From the NCBI GenBank assembly GCA_016806145.1, contig CP063166.1, positions 6,200,001-6,264,000 of the forward strand: a DNA stretch of 64,000 nt, given 5' to 3'. Under the pieces are notes generated by a model. That model saw only the letters and a list, made by a program, of their open reading frames with translations, was not told the origin of the DNA and did not search any database. The stretch comes from Variovorax paradoxus (GTDB lineage: Bacteria; Pseudomonadota; Gammaproteobacteria; Burkholderiales; Burkholderiaceae_C). Shown here piece after piece: positions 1 to 8,333 of this stretch. The translations under genes were made by a program, and so were the position numbers. Each line of letters opens with the position of its first letter. The first letter of the stretch is position 1.

Positions 1-215
1 AGCGCGTCGACCGCTGCCGCGTCGCTGACGTCGACGCTGTCGGCATCGGCGCGCCCACCCGCGGCGCGGATCGAGGCCGCCACCCGTTGCGCGGGCTCGA
101 GGTCGCGGTCGACCACCAGCACGTGCGCGCCTTCGGCCGCCATGCGGCGCGCGATGGCCTCGCCGAGGCCGCGCGCGGCGCCCGTGACGAGCGAGAGCTT
201 GTCCTTCAGAAGCAT
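1..215 (-). CDS. Short-chain dehydrogenase/reductase (SDR), N-terminal part only
   Basis: The 3' end lies beyond the left edge of the window, so only about 71 residues are visible. The start is ATG at 215 behind an AAAGGAA ribosome-binding site. The protein opens with the SDR nucleotide-binding motif (VTGAARGLG, residues 10-18), then a beta-alpha-beta unit reaching VVD at residues 36-38, where an acidic residue usually selects NAD over NADP. The catalytic Tyr-x3-Lys region is outside the window. It is the last visible gene of the leftward transporter operon, 28 bases after LivF, so it probably oxidises or reduces the imported compound. The substrate is unknown. Confidence 0.88.
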   Translation of the reverse strand, partial: MLLKDKLSLVTGAARGLGEAIARRMAAEGAHVLVVDRDLEPAQRVAASIRAAGGRADADSVDVSDAAAVDA

Positions 216-243
216 GGGAATTCCTTTGCGAAAGCGGCGTCGT

Positions 244-963
244 TCAGACGCCGAGGTAGGCGCGGCGCACGGCCTCGTCGTTGGCCAGCTGCGCGGCCGG
301 GCCGTGCAGCGAGATCTCGCCGTTCTCGAGGATGTAGCCGTAGCTCGACACCGCGAGCGCGAGCTGCACGTTCTGCTCGACCAGCAGGATGGTGATCTTC
401 TGTTCGCGGTGCAGCCGTTCGATGATCTCGAACATCTGCTCCACCAGCAGCGGCGACAGGCCCATCGAAGGCTCGTCGAACAGCATCACGCGCGGGCGCG
501 CCATCACGGCGCGGCCGATCGCGAGCATCTGCTGCTCGCCGCCCGACAGCGTGGCCGCCATCTGGCCCTGGCGCTCCTTCAGGCGCGGGAACATCGCATA
601 CACGGCCTCGAGGTCGTTGCGGATGCCCGCGCGGTCACGCCGCAGGTAGGCGCCGAGGTCGAGGTTCTCGCGCACGCTCATGTCGCGGAACACCTGCCGG
701 CCCTCGGGCACCTGCACGATGCCGCGCTTGACCAGCGCGTCGGAGCCCAGCCGGTCGATGCGCTCGCCGGCCAGCCGCACCTCGCCCTCGGTGCAGTCGA
801 CGATGTTCGAGATGCAGTTGAGCGTGGTGGTCTTGCCCGCGCCGTTGCTGCCGAGCAGCGCGACGATCTCGCCCTCGGGCACGTCGACCGAGACATGGCT
901 CAGCGCCTGGATGCGGCCGTAGGCGGCCGAGATGGCGCGCAACGACAACAGCGATTCAGCCAT
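244..963 (-). CDS. livF: Branched-chain amino acid-type ABC transporter ATP-binding protein (LivF)
   Basis: This is one of the two cytoplasmic ATPases of a Liv/HAAT-type importer. With the start at 963 it is 239 residues, normal for LivF. Walker A is GSNGAGKT at about residues 38-45, the signature is LSGGEQQ, and Walker B ends in LFDEPS. An in-frame ATG at 981 would add six residues; I prefer 963 because alignment to LivF proteins normally begins just before the first beta strand. It overlaps the end of livG by 8 bases, so the two are probably translationally coupled. The substrate cannot be read from the ATPase. Confidence 0.93.
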   Translation of the reverse strand: MAESLLSLRAISAAYGRIQALSHVSVDVPEGEIVALLGSNGAGKTTTLNCISNIVDCTEGEVRLAGERIDRLGSDALVKRGIVQVPEGRQVFRDMSVRENLDLGAYLRRDRAGIRNDLEAVYAMFPRLKERQGQMAATLSGGEQQMLAIGRAVMARPRVMLFDEPSMGLSPLLVEQMFEIIERLHREQKITILLVEQNVQLALAVSSYGYILENGEISLHGPAAQLANDEAVRRAYLGV

Positions 964-1741
964 GCGCGGCCCCATTTGCACTTCCCTTGCCCAGATAGGC
1001 CTCGATCACGCGCGCGTCGCTGCCGATCTGCGCGGGCGTGCCCTCGGCGATCTTCTCGCCGAAGGCCATGACGGTGATGCGGTCCGAGATCGACATCACG
1101 AGCTGCATCACGTGCTCGACCAGCAGCACCGTGATGCCGTCGCGCGCCACCAGCTCCTTGAGCAGCCGGTCCAGGCTCTCGATCTCGCGGTTGCGCAGGC
1201 CGGCCGCGGGCTCGTCGAGCAGCAGCAGCTTCGGCTTGATGGCCAGCGCGCGCGCCAGCTCGAGCAGCTTCTGGCGGCCGAAGTCGAGGTCGCGCGCCGG
1301 CTGGTGGCGTTCGTCGGCCAGGCCCACGCGCTCGAGCAGGTGCAGCGCGAAGTCCTCGGTCTCGCGGTCGGGGCGGCGCAGCAGCCGGCCCAGCGTGCCG
1401 GTGCCGCGCGCATGGGTGCCGAGCAGCACGTTCTCGAGCACCGAGAGTTCGGCGAACAGCTCGAGGTTCTGGAAGGTGCGCGCGATGCCCAGCGAGGCCA
1501 TGCGGAAGGGCGACACGCGCGTGAGCTCGCGGCCCTCGAAGACGACGCTGCCGCTGCTGGGCGTGTAGAAGCGCGAGATGCAGTTGAAGGTGGTCGACTT
1601 GCCGGCGCCGTTGGGCCCGATCAGCGCATGGATGCGGCCCTGCTCGACCTGGAACGACAGGCCGTTGACCGCCTTGAGGCCGCCGAACACCACGCTGATG
1701 TCGCGCACGTCGAGGAAGGCGGTGGCATTGGTCGTGCTCAT
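956..1741 (-). CDS. livG: Branched-chain amino acid-type ABC transporter ATP-binding protein (LivG)
   Basis: Second ATPase of the Liv-type importer, 261 residues. Walker A is GPNGAGKST at about residues 42-50. The signature region reads LDFGRQKLLELARAL, a variant of LSGGQ common in LivG, followed by Walker B LLLLDEPAAGL. The long open frame continues upstream without stops, but ATG 1741 overlaps the livM stop as ATGA and gives the usual family length. The C-terminal extension ending near EAYLGKG is typical of LivG and contacts the permease. It acts with LivF on the cytoplasmic face of LivH/LivM. Confidence 0.93.
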   Translation of the reverse strand: MSTTNATAFLDVRDISVVFGGLKAVNGLSFQVEQGRIHALIGPNGAGKSTTFNCISRFYTPSSGSVVFEGRELTRVSPFRMASLGIARTFQNLELFAELSVLENVLLGTHARGTGTLGRLLRRPDRETEDFALHLLERVGLADERHQPARDLDFGRQKLLELARALAIKPKLLLLDEPAAGLRNREIESLDRLLKELVARDGITVLLVEHVMQLVMSISDRITVMAFGEKIAEGTPAQIGSDARVIEAYLGKGSANGAAHG

Positions 1742-2709
1742 CGCGCGCCTCCCGCCGGGGCCGCGCGGCGCGTGGCCTTGCGTGCCGCGAACAGCGAGGC
1801 CATGCCCTTGGGCAGGAACATCATGAACAGCATCAGGATGCCGCCGTAGATGATCTCCTGGTAGGACGGTGCCTGGCGCAGCAGCTCCGAGGCCAGGCCG
1901 AACACGATGGCGCCCGCCACCGCGCCGCGCACCGAGCCCAGCCCGCCGACCACCACCATGGTGAGGATCAGGATCGTGGTCTGGAAGCCCAGGCTCTCGG
2001 GATGGATGAAGGAGGTGAACAGCGTGTACATGCCACCGGCCACGCCCGCGAAGGCCGCCGACAGCACGAAGGCCGTGACCTTGACCGCGCGCGTGTTCAC
2101 GCCCATCGCGATCGCCGCCACGTCGCTCTCGCGCACCGCACGGAACGACGAGCCCAGCCGCGAGCGCGACAGCGCCACCGTGAGCCACAGCATCAGCGCC
2201 GCGATCGCGACCACGAAGGGATAGGCCTGCAGGTCGTTCATCAGCCGCAGGCCGCCGAGCGCGGCCGGCTTCATCTGCAGGCCGTTCGAACCATTGGTCA
2301 CCTGTTCCCAGTTGAGGAACACCCATTGCATCGCCTCGCCGAAGGCGAAGGTGGCGAGCGCCAGGTAGATGTCGCGCATGCGCAGCGCCAGCAGGCCGAT
2401 GACCCAGCCCAGCGCGGCCGCGAGCAGCGCGCCCGCGAGGATCGACACCACGAACGGCGGCTGCCACTGGTTGTTGATGAGCCCGGCCGTGTAGATGCCG
2501 ATGCCGAAGAAGGCCGCGTGCGAGAGCGCGAACTGGCCGGTCTCGCCGATCACCAGGTGCATGCCGAGCGCGAGCACGCTGAACACCATCAGCAGGTTGA
2601 CCACGTAGAGCACGTAGCCGCTGGCCGCGAAGGGCAGCACCGCGAGCACCGCCGCCATGGCGATCAGCACGCCGCGGTCCCACCAGGGAGAAGTGGTCTG
2701 CATGCTCAT
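1738..2709 (-). CDS. livM: Branched-chain amino acid-type ABC transporter permease (LivM)
   Basis: Inner-membrane permease of 323 residues with about eight to ten hydrophobic segments, the first at about residues 13-50. The conserved LivM stretch with GETGQFALSHAAFFGIG sits about 60-80 residues in, and the cytoplasmic ATPase-coupling loop lies in the second half (near MGVNTRAVKV). ATG 2709 overlaps the livH stop (ATGA); a longer open reading frame exists upstream but would run through livH. It forms the transmembrane channel with LivH. The gene order H-M-G-F is the standard one for this family. Confidence 0.93.
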   Translation of the reverse strand: MSMQTTSPWWDRGVLIAMAAVLAVLPFAASGYVLYVVNLLMVFSVLALGMHLVIGETGQFALSHAAFFGIGIYTAGLINNQWQPPFVVSILAGALLAAALGWVIGLLALRMRDIYLALATFAFGEAMQWVFLNWEQVTNGSNGLQMKPAALGGLRLMNDLQAYPFVVAIAALMLWLTVALSRSRLGSSFRAVRESDVAAIAMGVNTRAVKVTAFVLSAAFAGVAGGMYTLFTSFIHPESLGFQTTILILTMVVVGGLGSVRGAVAGAIVFGLASELLRQAPSYQEIIYGGILMLFMMFLPKGMASLFAARKATRRAAPAGGAR

Positions 2710-3608
2710 ACCTTCTTCACCTGCGGCTTGCCGCCGAACAGGCCCTGCGGCCGCACCAGCAGCACCACCATGATCGCGACGAAGGGCGCGACCACGATGG
2801 CATTGGACGAGATGAACAGCCCCACCAGGTTCTCGACGATGCCGATGACGAAGCCGCCGACCACCGCGCCCGGCAGGCTGGTGAAGCCGCCGACGATGGC
2901 GGCCGCGTACGCCAGGATCGCGATGTGGCCGATGTCGGGCGTGATCAGGATCTTGGGCGTGATCAGCAGCGCCGCGATGGCCGACAGCAGCCCGGTCAGG
3001 GCCCAGATCTTCATGCGGATGGTGCCCAGCTTCACGCCCACGATCTGCGCGCCGCGCGGGTTCATGCCGACCGCGCGCATGGCCTGGCCGGTGCGGGTGC
3101 GGGTGAACATCAGGTACAGCAGCACCATCACCACCACGGCGGTGCCGAAGATCGCGAGGTCGAGCAGCGTGAGCGAGGCCTGGCCGATGGTGATCGGGTC
3201 CTGCGGCACCAGCGAGGGCAGCGAGCGCGGCGTGTCGCCCAGCCCGGTCTTGCGCACCAGGCCCTTGAGCAGGTAGGCGAAGCCCAGCGTGGCGATCACG
3301 AGCTGCACGCCGACGCCGCGCGAGGCGGTCACGCGCTGCATCACCACGCGCTGGAACAGCGCGGCCACGAGCGCGGTGACCGCGAGGCTCGCGAGCACCG
3401 CGCCCCAGTAGGGCCAGCCCCACACCACCAGCGGGAACAGCGCGAGGTAGCCGCCGGCCATGAAGATTTCGCCCTGCGAGAAGTTCGGCACGTCGGTGGT
3501 CTTGAAGACCATGACGATCGCCACCGCGAGCAGCGCGTAGACGCTGCCGGTGACGATGCCGGACAGCACGCCCTGCTGCACGAACAGCCAGATGTCGGAA
3601 AGGCTCAT
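2706..3608 (-). CDS. livH: Branched-chain amino acid-type ABC transporter permease (LivH)
   Basis: Inner-membrane permease of 300 residues, the usual LivH length. It starts with a short amphipathic stretch and then about eight hydrophobic helices. The family motif around SVYALLAVAIVMVFK lies near residues 22-36, with the NFSQGE motif directly after; the coupling loop with GMNPRGAQIVGV sits in the middle. It lies 16 bases after the receptor gene and overlaps livM by 4 bases. It works as a heterodimer with LivM. The cargo is set by the receptor encoded immediately upstream. Confidence 0.93.
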   Translation of the reverse strand: MSLSDIWLFVQQGVLSGIVTGSVYALLAVAIVMVFKTTDVPNFSQGEIFMAGGYLALFPLVVWGWPYWGAVLASLAVTALVAALFQRVVMQRVTASRGVGVQLVIATLGFAYLLKGLVRKTGLGDTPRSLPSLVPQDPITIGQASLTLLDLAIFGTAVVVMVLLYLMFTRTRTGQAMRAVGMNPRGAQIVGVKLGTIRMKIWALTGLLSAIAALLITPKILITPDIGHIAILAYAAAIVGGFTSLPGAVVGGFVIGIVENLVGLFISSNAIVVAPFVAIMVVLLVRPQGLFGGKPQVKKV

Positions 3609-3624
3609 GAGATCGCAGCCGTCC

Positions 3625-4836
3625 TCAGGGCTTGTACTTCCACACGCTCTTGTAGCTGCCGGGCACGAGCGTCATGTTGGTTGCGTCGAACTTGATGTAG
3701 ATGGCCGCCTCCTGCGCCGCGCGGTCGTCGGGACCGAACTCGATCGGGCCGGCCATCACGCCGGAGTCGAACTTCATGGTCGACAGCGCCGTGAGCACCT
3801 TCTCGCGCGTGGGGCTGGGACCGGCCGCCTTCAGCGCATTGACCACCGCCATGGCCGAGGGAATGCCGTAGGGCATGTAGGTCTGCGGATAGCCGGGCTT
3901 GGCGGCCAGCTCGGGGTAGGCGGCCTTGTACATGTCGTAGACCCACTTGAGCTTGGGACCGCCGGGCACGTCGGCCAGCACTTCCTGGATGTAGACGTTC
4001 TTGAAGGCTTCCTTGTTGCCGACGTTCTCCACCAGCTGCTTGAGGTCGGCGGTGGAGTTCACGGCCAGCACGATCGGCTTGTTGAAGCCGAGCTCGAAGG
4101 CGCGCTTGACGATCAGGCTCACGGGCCGCGCGTAGGTGGTCAGCAGCAGCACGTCGGGGTTGGCGGCCTTGATCTTGAGCATCGGCGCCGTGACGTCGGT
4201 GATGTTCGGGTTGACCGACTGCACCTGCAGGTCGACGCCGCCGAGCGCCTTGGCCTGCGCCTGGGCCGACTCGAGGTTCCAGCCGCCGTAGGCGTCGTCG
4301 TGGTTGATGTAGCCGATCTTCTTCGCCTTCAGGTGCTCGCTCGCGAACTGCACCATCGAGCCGCCCACCGCATGCTGCGAGATCGAGAACGCGCCGTAGA
4401 TGTACTTGGAAGGCGGATACAGCGCGCCGTCGCCCGAGGCGTTGAGCATCACCAGCGGGATCTTCGCGCGCTCGACGTATTCGCGCGCGCCGACCACGGC
4501 GGCCGAGCAGGAGCCGCCGTTGAGCAGGAACACCTGGTCCTGCTCGGTGAGCTTCTTGACCGCGGCCAGCAGGTCGTTGGCGTTGCAGCGGTCGTCCTCC
4601 ACCACGAGCTCGATCTTGCGGCCGTTCACGCCGCCTTCCTTGTTGATCTTGTCGTAGTACATCTTCGCGGCGTTGATGACGTCGAAGCCGTAGTTCATCG
4701 ACGCACCCGACATCGGCGAGAACATGCCGATCTTGATGGTCTTGTCGGTCAGGCCGGGCTCGGCCTGCGCGGCGGCATTGGCCGCCAGCGCGCACAGCGC
4801 GGCGCCGAATGCCAGGGCCAGAAAGTTCTTTTTCAT
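3625..4836 (-). CDS. ABC transporter substrate-binding protein, branched-chain amino acid family (Peripla_BP_6)
   Basis: Periplasmic receptor of 403 residues. The start at 4836 (MKKNFLALAFGAAL) gives a classic Sec signal peptide with likely cleavage after ANAAAQA, near residue 26. The mature protein opens with KIGMFSPMSG, the usual first strand of type I periplasmic binding proteins of the Liv family. A small-residue-rich pocket segment (LLNGGSCSAAV) follows. The receptor is the first gene of the transporter set and delivers ligand to LivHM. Known members of this family bind amino acids, amides, aromatic acids or other small acids. Two neighbouring SDR genes argue for a hydroxylated or carbonyl compound rather than a plain amino acid, but that is inference. 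Confidence 0.93.
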   Translation of the reverse strand: MKKNFLALAFGAALCALAANAAAQAEPGLTDKTIKIGMFSPMSGASMNYGFDVINAAKMYYDKINKEGGVNGRKIELVVEDDRCNANDLLAAVKKLTEQDQVFLLNGGSCSAAVVGAREYVERAKIPLVMLNASGDGALYPPSKYIYGAFSISQHAVGGSMVQFASEHLKAKKIGYINHDDAYGGWNLESAQAQAKALGGVDLQVQSVNPNITDVTAPMLKIKAANPDVLLLTTYARPVSLIVKRAFELGFNKPIVLAVNSTADLKQLVENVGNKEAFKNVYIQEVLADVPGGPKLKWVYDMYKAAYPELAAKPGYPQTYMPYGIPSAMAVVNALKAAGPSPTREKVLTALSTMKFDSGVMAGPIEFGPDDRAAQEAAIYIKFDATNMTLVPGSYKSVWKYKP

Positions 4837-4895
4837 GACGTGTCTCCGTTGGTATGGGTGAGTGAAAGGCGCCGCCCGGTCGCCGGCGCCGGGCG

Positions 4896-5675
4896 TTACT
4901 GCATGCGGTAGCCGCCGTTGACGTCGATCACGTTGCCCGTGATGTAGGCCGCCTGCTCCGACACCAGGTAGTCGACCGCGCCGGCCACGTCGTCCACCGT
5001 GCCGATGCGCCCGAGCGGGATGTTGGCGGCCGCGGCCGTCAGCGCGCCGCTGCTCTGCACGGTGCCGCGCAGCATCTCGGTGTCGATCAGGCCCGGCGCG
5101 ACCGAGTTGACGGTCACGCCCAGGTGCGCCGACTCGCGCGCCATGGCCTTGGTCAGGCCCAGCACCGCGGCCTTGGCGCCGATGTAGGTGGCGCTCGAGC
5201 GGTAGCCGCCGAGCTGCGCGGCCACCGAGCCGAAGGTGACGATGCGCCCGTGCGCCACCGGCCGCGCTTCGCGCCGGCGCAGGTAGGCACGGCCGCAGAG
5301 GAACACGCCGCGCGCGTTCACGGCGAAGGTGCGCTCCCAGTCCTCGAGCGAGGTGTCCTTGATCGGCGAGCGTTCGCCGCCGGGCATCAGCAGCAGCCCG
5401 GCCACGCAGACCACCACGCCGACCGGGCCGATGCCGGCCTCGATGTCCTCGAAGGCGGCCTCGACCGCGGCCTCGTCGCTCACGTCGAACTGGCGCGCAT
5501 GGTGGCCCGCGCCGAGCGAGGCGGCCACGGCGCGCGCGTTGTCGCCGTCGATGTCGGCCACGACGACGCGCAGGCCGCTGGCCGCGAGGCGCCGGCACAC
5601 GGCCTCGCCGATGCCGCGGCCGCCGCCGGTCACGAGGGCCAGCCGGCCGGGGGCTTGTGCATGATGTTCCGCCAT
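4896..5675 (-). CDS. Short-chain dehydrogenase/reductase (SDR)
   Basis: A 259-residue classical SDR. It has the cofactor motif TGGGRGIG near residues 17-24, an acidic VVADID at the end of the second strand (favouring NAD), and the active-site motif Tyr-x3-Lys in TYIGAKAAV. The C-terminal VIDVNGGYRM is typical of the family. I chose ATG 5675 rather than the earlier 5735 because the shorter protein begins just before the first strand and because an operator (5738-5749) overlaps the upstream region. It is the promoter-proximal gene of the leftward operon, 59 bases ahead of the receptor gene, and is probably controlled by the divergent GntR regulator. The substrate is unknown. Confidence 0.92.
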   Translation of the reverse strand: MAEHHAQAPGRLALVTGGGRGIGEAVCRRLAASGLRVVVADIDGDNARAVAASLGAGHHARQFDVSDEAAVEAAFEDIEAGIGPVGVVVCVAGLLLMPGGERSPIKDTSLEDWERTFAVNARGVFLCGRAYLRRREARPVAHGRIVTFGSVAAQLGGYRSSATYIGAKAAVLGLTKAMARESAHLGVTVNSVAPGLIDTEMLRGTVQSSGALTAAAANIPLGRIGTVDDVAGAVDYLVSEQAAYITGNVIDVNGGYRMQ

Positions 5676-5737
5676 GGGATGCGAGGTCTCCGAAGCCGCG
5701 TCGGATGCGGCGTGAAAGTTAATCCAGGACCGCATTG

Positions 5738-5823
5738 TGTATACATGACGATCTTTATACGCCCTCGTTTTCCCTTATTCGATCCCTATTGAACCAATTT
5801 CCACGGCATCATGTATACCTGAC
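5738..5823. promoter_or_regulatory. Two direct TGTATAC operator-like sites for the GntR regulator
   Basis: Seen: TGTATACATGAC at 5738-5749 and TGTATACCTGAC at 5812-5823, 11 of 12 bases identical and exactly 74 bp apart, about seven helical turns. The core TGTATACA of the first copy is a perfect palindrome. GntR proteins of the FCD class often bind short palindromes with a central TATAC or similar core. The pair lies between the divergent SDR and gntR genes; the right copy ends immediately before the gntR start codon. The likely role is co-ordinate control of both directions, possibly with looping. Confidence 0.65.
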
Positions 5824-6546
5824 ATGGACACACTCTCCCAACAAGTCACCGAGACGCTGCGCACCTGGATCCTGCACGGACGGCTCACCCCGGGCACGCG
5901 GGTGGAGGAGGTGCCGATCGCCGAGACCCTCAAGGTGTCGCGCACGCCGGTGCGCGCCGCGCTCGCCGCGCTGGCGATGGAAGGGCTGATCGATCACCAG
6001 CCGAAGAAGGGCTACCTGGTGCGCGCCTTCGCGCTCGAGGACATCCTGGCCGCCTACGAGGTGCGCTCGGTGCTCGAGGGCCTGGCCTGCCGGCGCTTCG
6101 CGGCGCTCGGCGTGGACGACGCGACCGCCGCGCTGCTGCGCGACTGCCTGCGCACCGGCGACGAGATCCTGGCCAAGGGACAGCTGCTGCTCGACGACCT
6201 CGCGCCCTACCAACAGATGAACGTGACGCTGCACAACACGCTGATGCAGGGCGCGCGCAATCCGTGGGTGGTGCGCTTCGGCGCCCAGGCGCAGGCCGTG
6301 CCCTTCGCCTCCGACCGCATCATGCTGTGGCACGACCACGGCGTGATCCTGCGTTCGCACGACGACCACCACCGCATCGTGCAGGCCGTGATCGACGGCG
6401 ACGCGGCGCGCGCCGAGCAGCTGATGCGCGAGCACGTGTACTACGCGGGCATCCTGCTGCGCGACAACTACCAGCGCGTGCTCGACGAGCGCGCGGGCAG
6501 CGCGGTCGCGCAGGATCCGCCGCTGGCCCTGAGCAACGGCGCCTAG
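5824..6546 (+). CDS. GntR-family transcriptional regulator, FCD (FadR-like C-terminal) class
   Basis: A 240-residue regulator. The N-terminal winged helix-turn-helix covers about residues 8-70 (EVPIAETLKVSRTPVRAAL is the recognition region). The C-terminal all-helical FCD domain (about 80-225) has the histidine/aspartate metal-site residues seen in HNTLM and HDDHHRIV. The start ATG 5824 follows directly on an operator-like sequence with no recognisable Shine-Dalgarno, so translation may be leaderless. It diverges from the transporter operon and is the obvious candidate repressor, released by the transported acid or a derivative. It converges with the tetR gene at 6560. Confidence 0.92.
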   Translation: MDTLSQQVTETLRTWILHGRLTPGTRVEEVPIAETLKVSRTPVRAALAALAMEGLIDHQPKKGYLVRAFALEDILAAYEVRSVLEGLACRRFAALGVDDATAALLRDCLRTGDEILAKGQLLLDDLAPYQQMNVTLHNTLMQGARNPWVVRFGAQAQAVPFASDRIMLWHDHGVILRSHDDHHRIVQAVIDGDAARAEQLMREHVYYAGILLRDNYQRVLDERAGSAVAQDPPLALSNGA

Positions 6547-6559
6547 AAGGCGCCCGCGC

Positions 6560-7243
6560 TCACGAGGACTTGGCCGCCGGCTTGCCCAGTACCGCGCCCA
6601 CGCCGTCGAGCAGGCTGGCCACGCTGGCCTGGATCACGGGCTCGATCTCGGGCACCGGCAGGCCGTAGACCCACTGGCGGATGCCGTGGTACTGGATCTT
6701 CTCGACCACCGTCTTCGCAAGCTCGATCTCCTGCACCGCGAAGGGCTGGCCGTCGCGGCCGGCTTCCGTGTACTGGCGCAATGACAGCGCGATCGGTTCG
6801 TAGACGCGCTGGCGCATGACGCGGAAATACGGCGACATGTCCCAGCCGTGCAGCGCGAAGAACAGAGACAGCCGCACGCGCTCGCGCCGCAGGTGCACGC
6901 GCGCGAAATCGCGGTGGAACTCGAGCAGGCGCTGCGCGACGGCCTGCTCGGGCGCAAGGATCATTTCCTCCCACAGCGGATTCCAGTTCGACAGGAAGGT
7001 CTCCTGGAACACGCGCTCGATCAGCGCCTCCTTGTTCTGGAAGTAGCGGTAGAGCAGCGGCTGCGCCACGCCGAGCTGGCGCGCCAGGCCGGTGGTGTCG
7101 CCCGCGAAGCCGACGTCGGCGAAGTACTGGATCGCGCCCTGCACGATCTCGCGCTCGCGGTCGGCGCGCCGCAGTCGCACGACGCCGCCGGTGGCGGGGG
7201 CCGCGGAATCCGAGGGTCTGGAGGCGGAAGGGGCGCGAGGCAT
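6560..7243 (-). CDS. TetR/AcrR-family transcriptional regulator
   Basis: A 227-residue TetR protein. After a basic, Pro/Ser-rich 30-residue lead comes the DNA-binding domain (about residues 30-78) with the helix-turn-helix around GLARQLGVAQPLLYRYFQNKEAL. The rest is a helical ligand-binding domain. It is the last gene of the leftward VOC-flavin reductase-tetR set, 58 bases after the reductase, and so is probably autoregulated from the three-palindrome promoter at 8334-8479. The spacer before it contains a short GTGCCGG/CCGGCAC inverted repeat. The inducer is likely an intermediate of the neighbouring monooxygenase pathway. Confidence 0.9.
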   Translation of the reverse strand: MPRAPSASRPSDSAAPATGGVVRLRRADREREIVQGAIQYFADVGFAGDTTGLARQLGVAQPLLYRYFQNKEALIERVFQETFLSNWNPLWEEMILAPEQAVAQRLLEFHRDFARVHLRRERVRLSLFFALHGWDMSPYFRVMRQRVYEPIALSLRQYTEAGRDGQPFAVQEIELAKTVVEKIQYHGIRQWVYGLPVPEIEPVIQASVASLLDGVGAVLGKPAAKSS

Positions 7244-7301
7244 GCGAGATCGCTGGGAAGGTGGCCGGTGCCGGTGCGGCGGGAGCCGGCACGATACCAG
7301 T

Positions 7302-7823
7302 TCACCCGGGCGCGCCCGCCGCCTCCGCGTGGGCGCGCGTGACCAGGTAGCGGCCGCCGCCGAAGGCCAGGCCCTCGGCGGCCGAGCGCTCGAAACGCTC
7401 GATCAGCCCCAGGAACACCGCGTGGTCGCCGCCGGGCCAGGTCGTGACCTTGCGGCATTCGAAATGGGCGCAGCAGTCCGCGAGGATCGGCAGGCCGCCG
7501 AGGCCCGGGCGGCACTCGACGCCGGCGAACTTGTCGGCGCCCGGCGTCGCGAAGCGCTGCGAGAGCTCGCGCTGGTGCTTCGCGAGCACGTTCACGACGA
7601 AGCGCTCGTGCCGGCTGAAGGCGGGGAAGCTGCGCGCATTGAGCGCCTGGCTCCAGAGCACCAGCGGCGGATCGAGCGACACCGAGCTGAAGGAGTTGGC
7701 CGTCACGCCGCAGGGGCGGCCCTCGGCGTCGAGCGTGGTGATGACGGCGACGCCCGTGATGTAGGCGCCGAAGACGTCGCGCAACTGCCGGCGGTCGATG
7801 GCGGAAGGGGTGGCTGCGTGCAT
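7302..7823 (-). CDS. Flavin reductase family protein (HpaC-like), monooxygenase partner
   Basis: A 173-residue FMN-binding split-barrel protein, the usual length for NAD(P)H:flavin reductases of two-component monooxygenases. Family features are GVAVITTL near residue 24, GVTANSFSSVSLDPPLV at about 40-56 (flavin-binding strand and loop) and GGDHAVFLG near 133 (GDH motif). Such enzymes supply reduced FMN or FAD to a separate oxygenase. The acyl-CoA-dehydrogenase-fold protein at 8496, transcribed divergently from the same promoter region, is the evident partner. It lies 11 bases after the VOC gene. Confidence 0.9.
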   Translation of the reverse strand: MHAATPSAIDRRQLRDVFGAYITGVAVITTLDAEGRPCGVTANSFSSVSLDPPLVLWSQALNARSFPAFSRHERFVVNVLAKHQRELSQRFATPGADKFAGVECRPGLGGLPILADCCAHFECRKVTTWPGGDHAVFLGLIERFERSAAEGLAFGGGRYLVTRAHAEAAGAPG

Positions 7824-7834
7824 GGCGTGGCGGC

Positions 7835-8260
7835 TCAGCGGTAGTTGAGTTCGATCGAGATCCCGTTGGGATCGGTGACGAAGATCTGCCGCAGGTCCAG
7901 CGCCGCCACCAGCCGTTCGCGGTACGGCACGCCGAGCGCCTGGCAGCGAGCGATGGTGTCCTCGTAGCCCTCGGCCAGCAGCGCCACGTGGTCGATGGCG
8001 CCGCTGCCGTGCAGCGAATCGGGATCGCGCGGACCGAGGTAGTCGTTGATCCAGGCCAGCCGCTGCGCATCGTTGCGGTCGAAGGCCGTGACATGGACCA
8101 CGGGCACGTCGTCCGCGTCGTAGAGCCAGGCGCCGGTCGCGCGCGGCGGATTGCCGGGCCGCGGCCCGTCGCGCAGCTGCAGCACGCGCGTATAGAAATC
8201 CAGCGTGGCCTCGAGCCGTTCGGTGCGGATGTTGAAGTGTTCGAGTCTGCGAATGCCCAT
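7835..8260 (-). CDS. VOC (glyoxalase/extradiol dioxygenase superfamily) protein
   Basis: A 141-residue single-module VOC protein. Metal-ligand candidates are His8 (LEHFNI), a histidine in IDHVALL in the second half, and the glutamate in ISIELNYR near the C-terminus, giving the usual His/His/Glu set. The line FVTDPNGISIEL is the standard VOC C-terminal motif. It is the first gene of the leftward unit facing the monooxygenase. In this context it could be a ring-cleavage dioxygenase, an isomerase or a lyase acting on the hydroxylated product. Its small size does not distinguish these. Confidence 0.85.
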   Translation of the reverse strand: MGIRRLEHFNIRTERLEATLDFYTRVLQLRDGPRPGNPPRATGAWLYDADDVPVVHVTAFDRNDAQRLAWINDYLGPRDPDSLHGSGAIDHVALLAEGYEDTIARCQALGVPYRERLVAALDLRQIFVTDPNGISIELNYR

Positions 8261-8333
8261 GAAGAACTCCCGTGAGTGGCCTGGGGCGCGATTGCCGGCC
8301 TTGGGCGATCGTAGCGACGGCCTCGATCTTTCT

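Noticed and set aside
4837..5598. N-terminal extension of the Liv-type receptor through the SDR
   Set aside because: The extension has no motif; the signal peptide starting at ATG 4836 is unambiguous.
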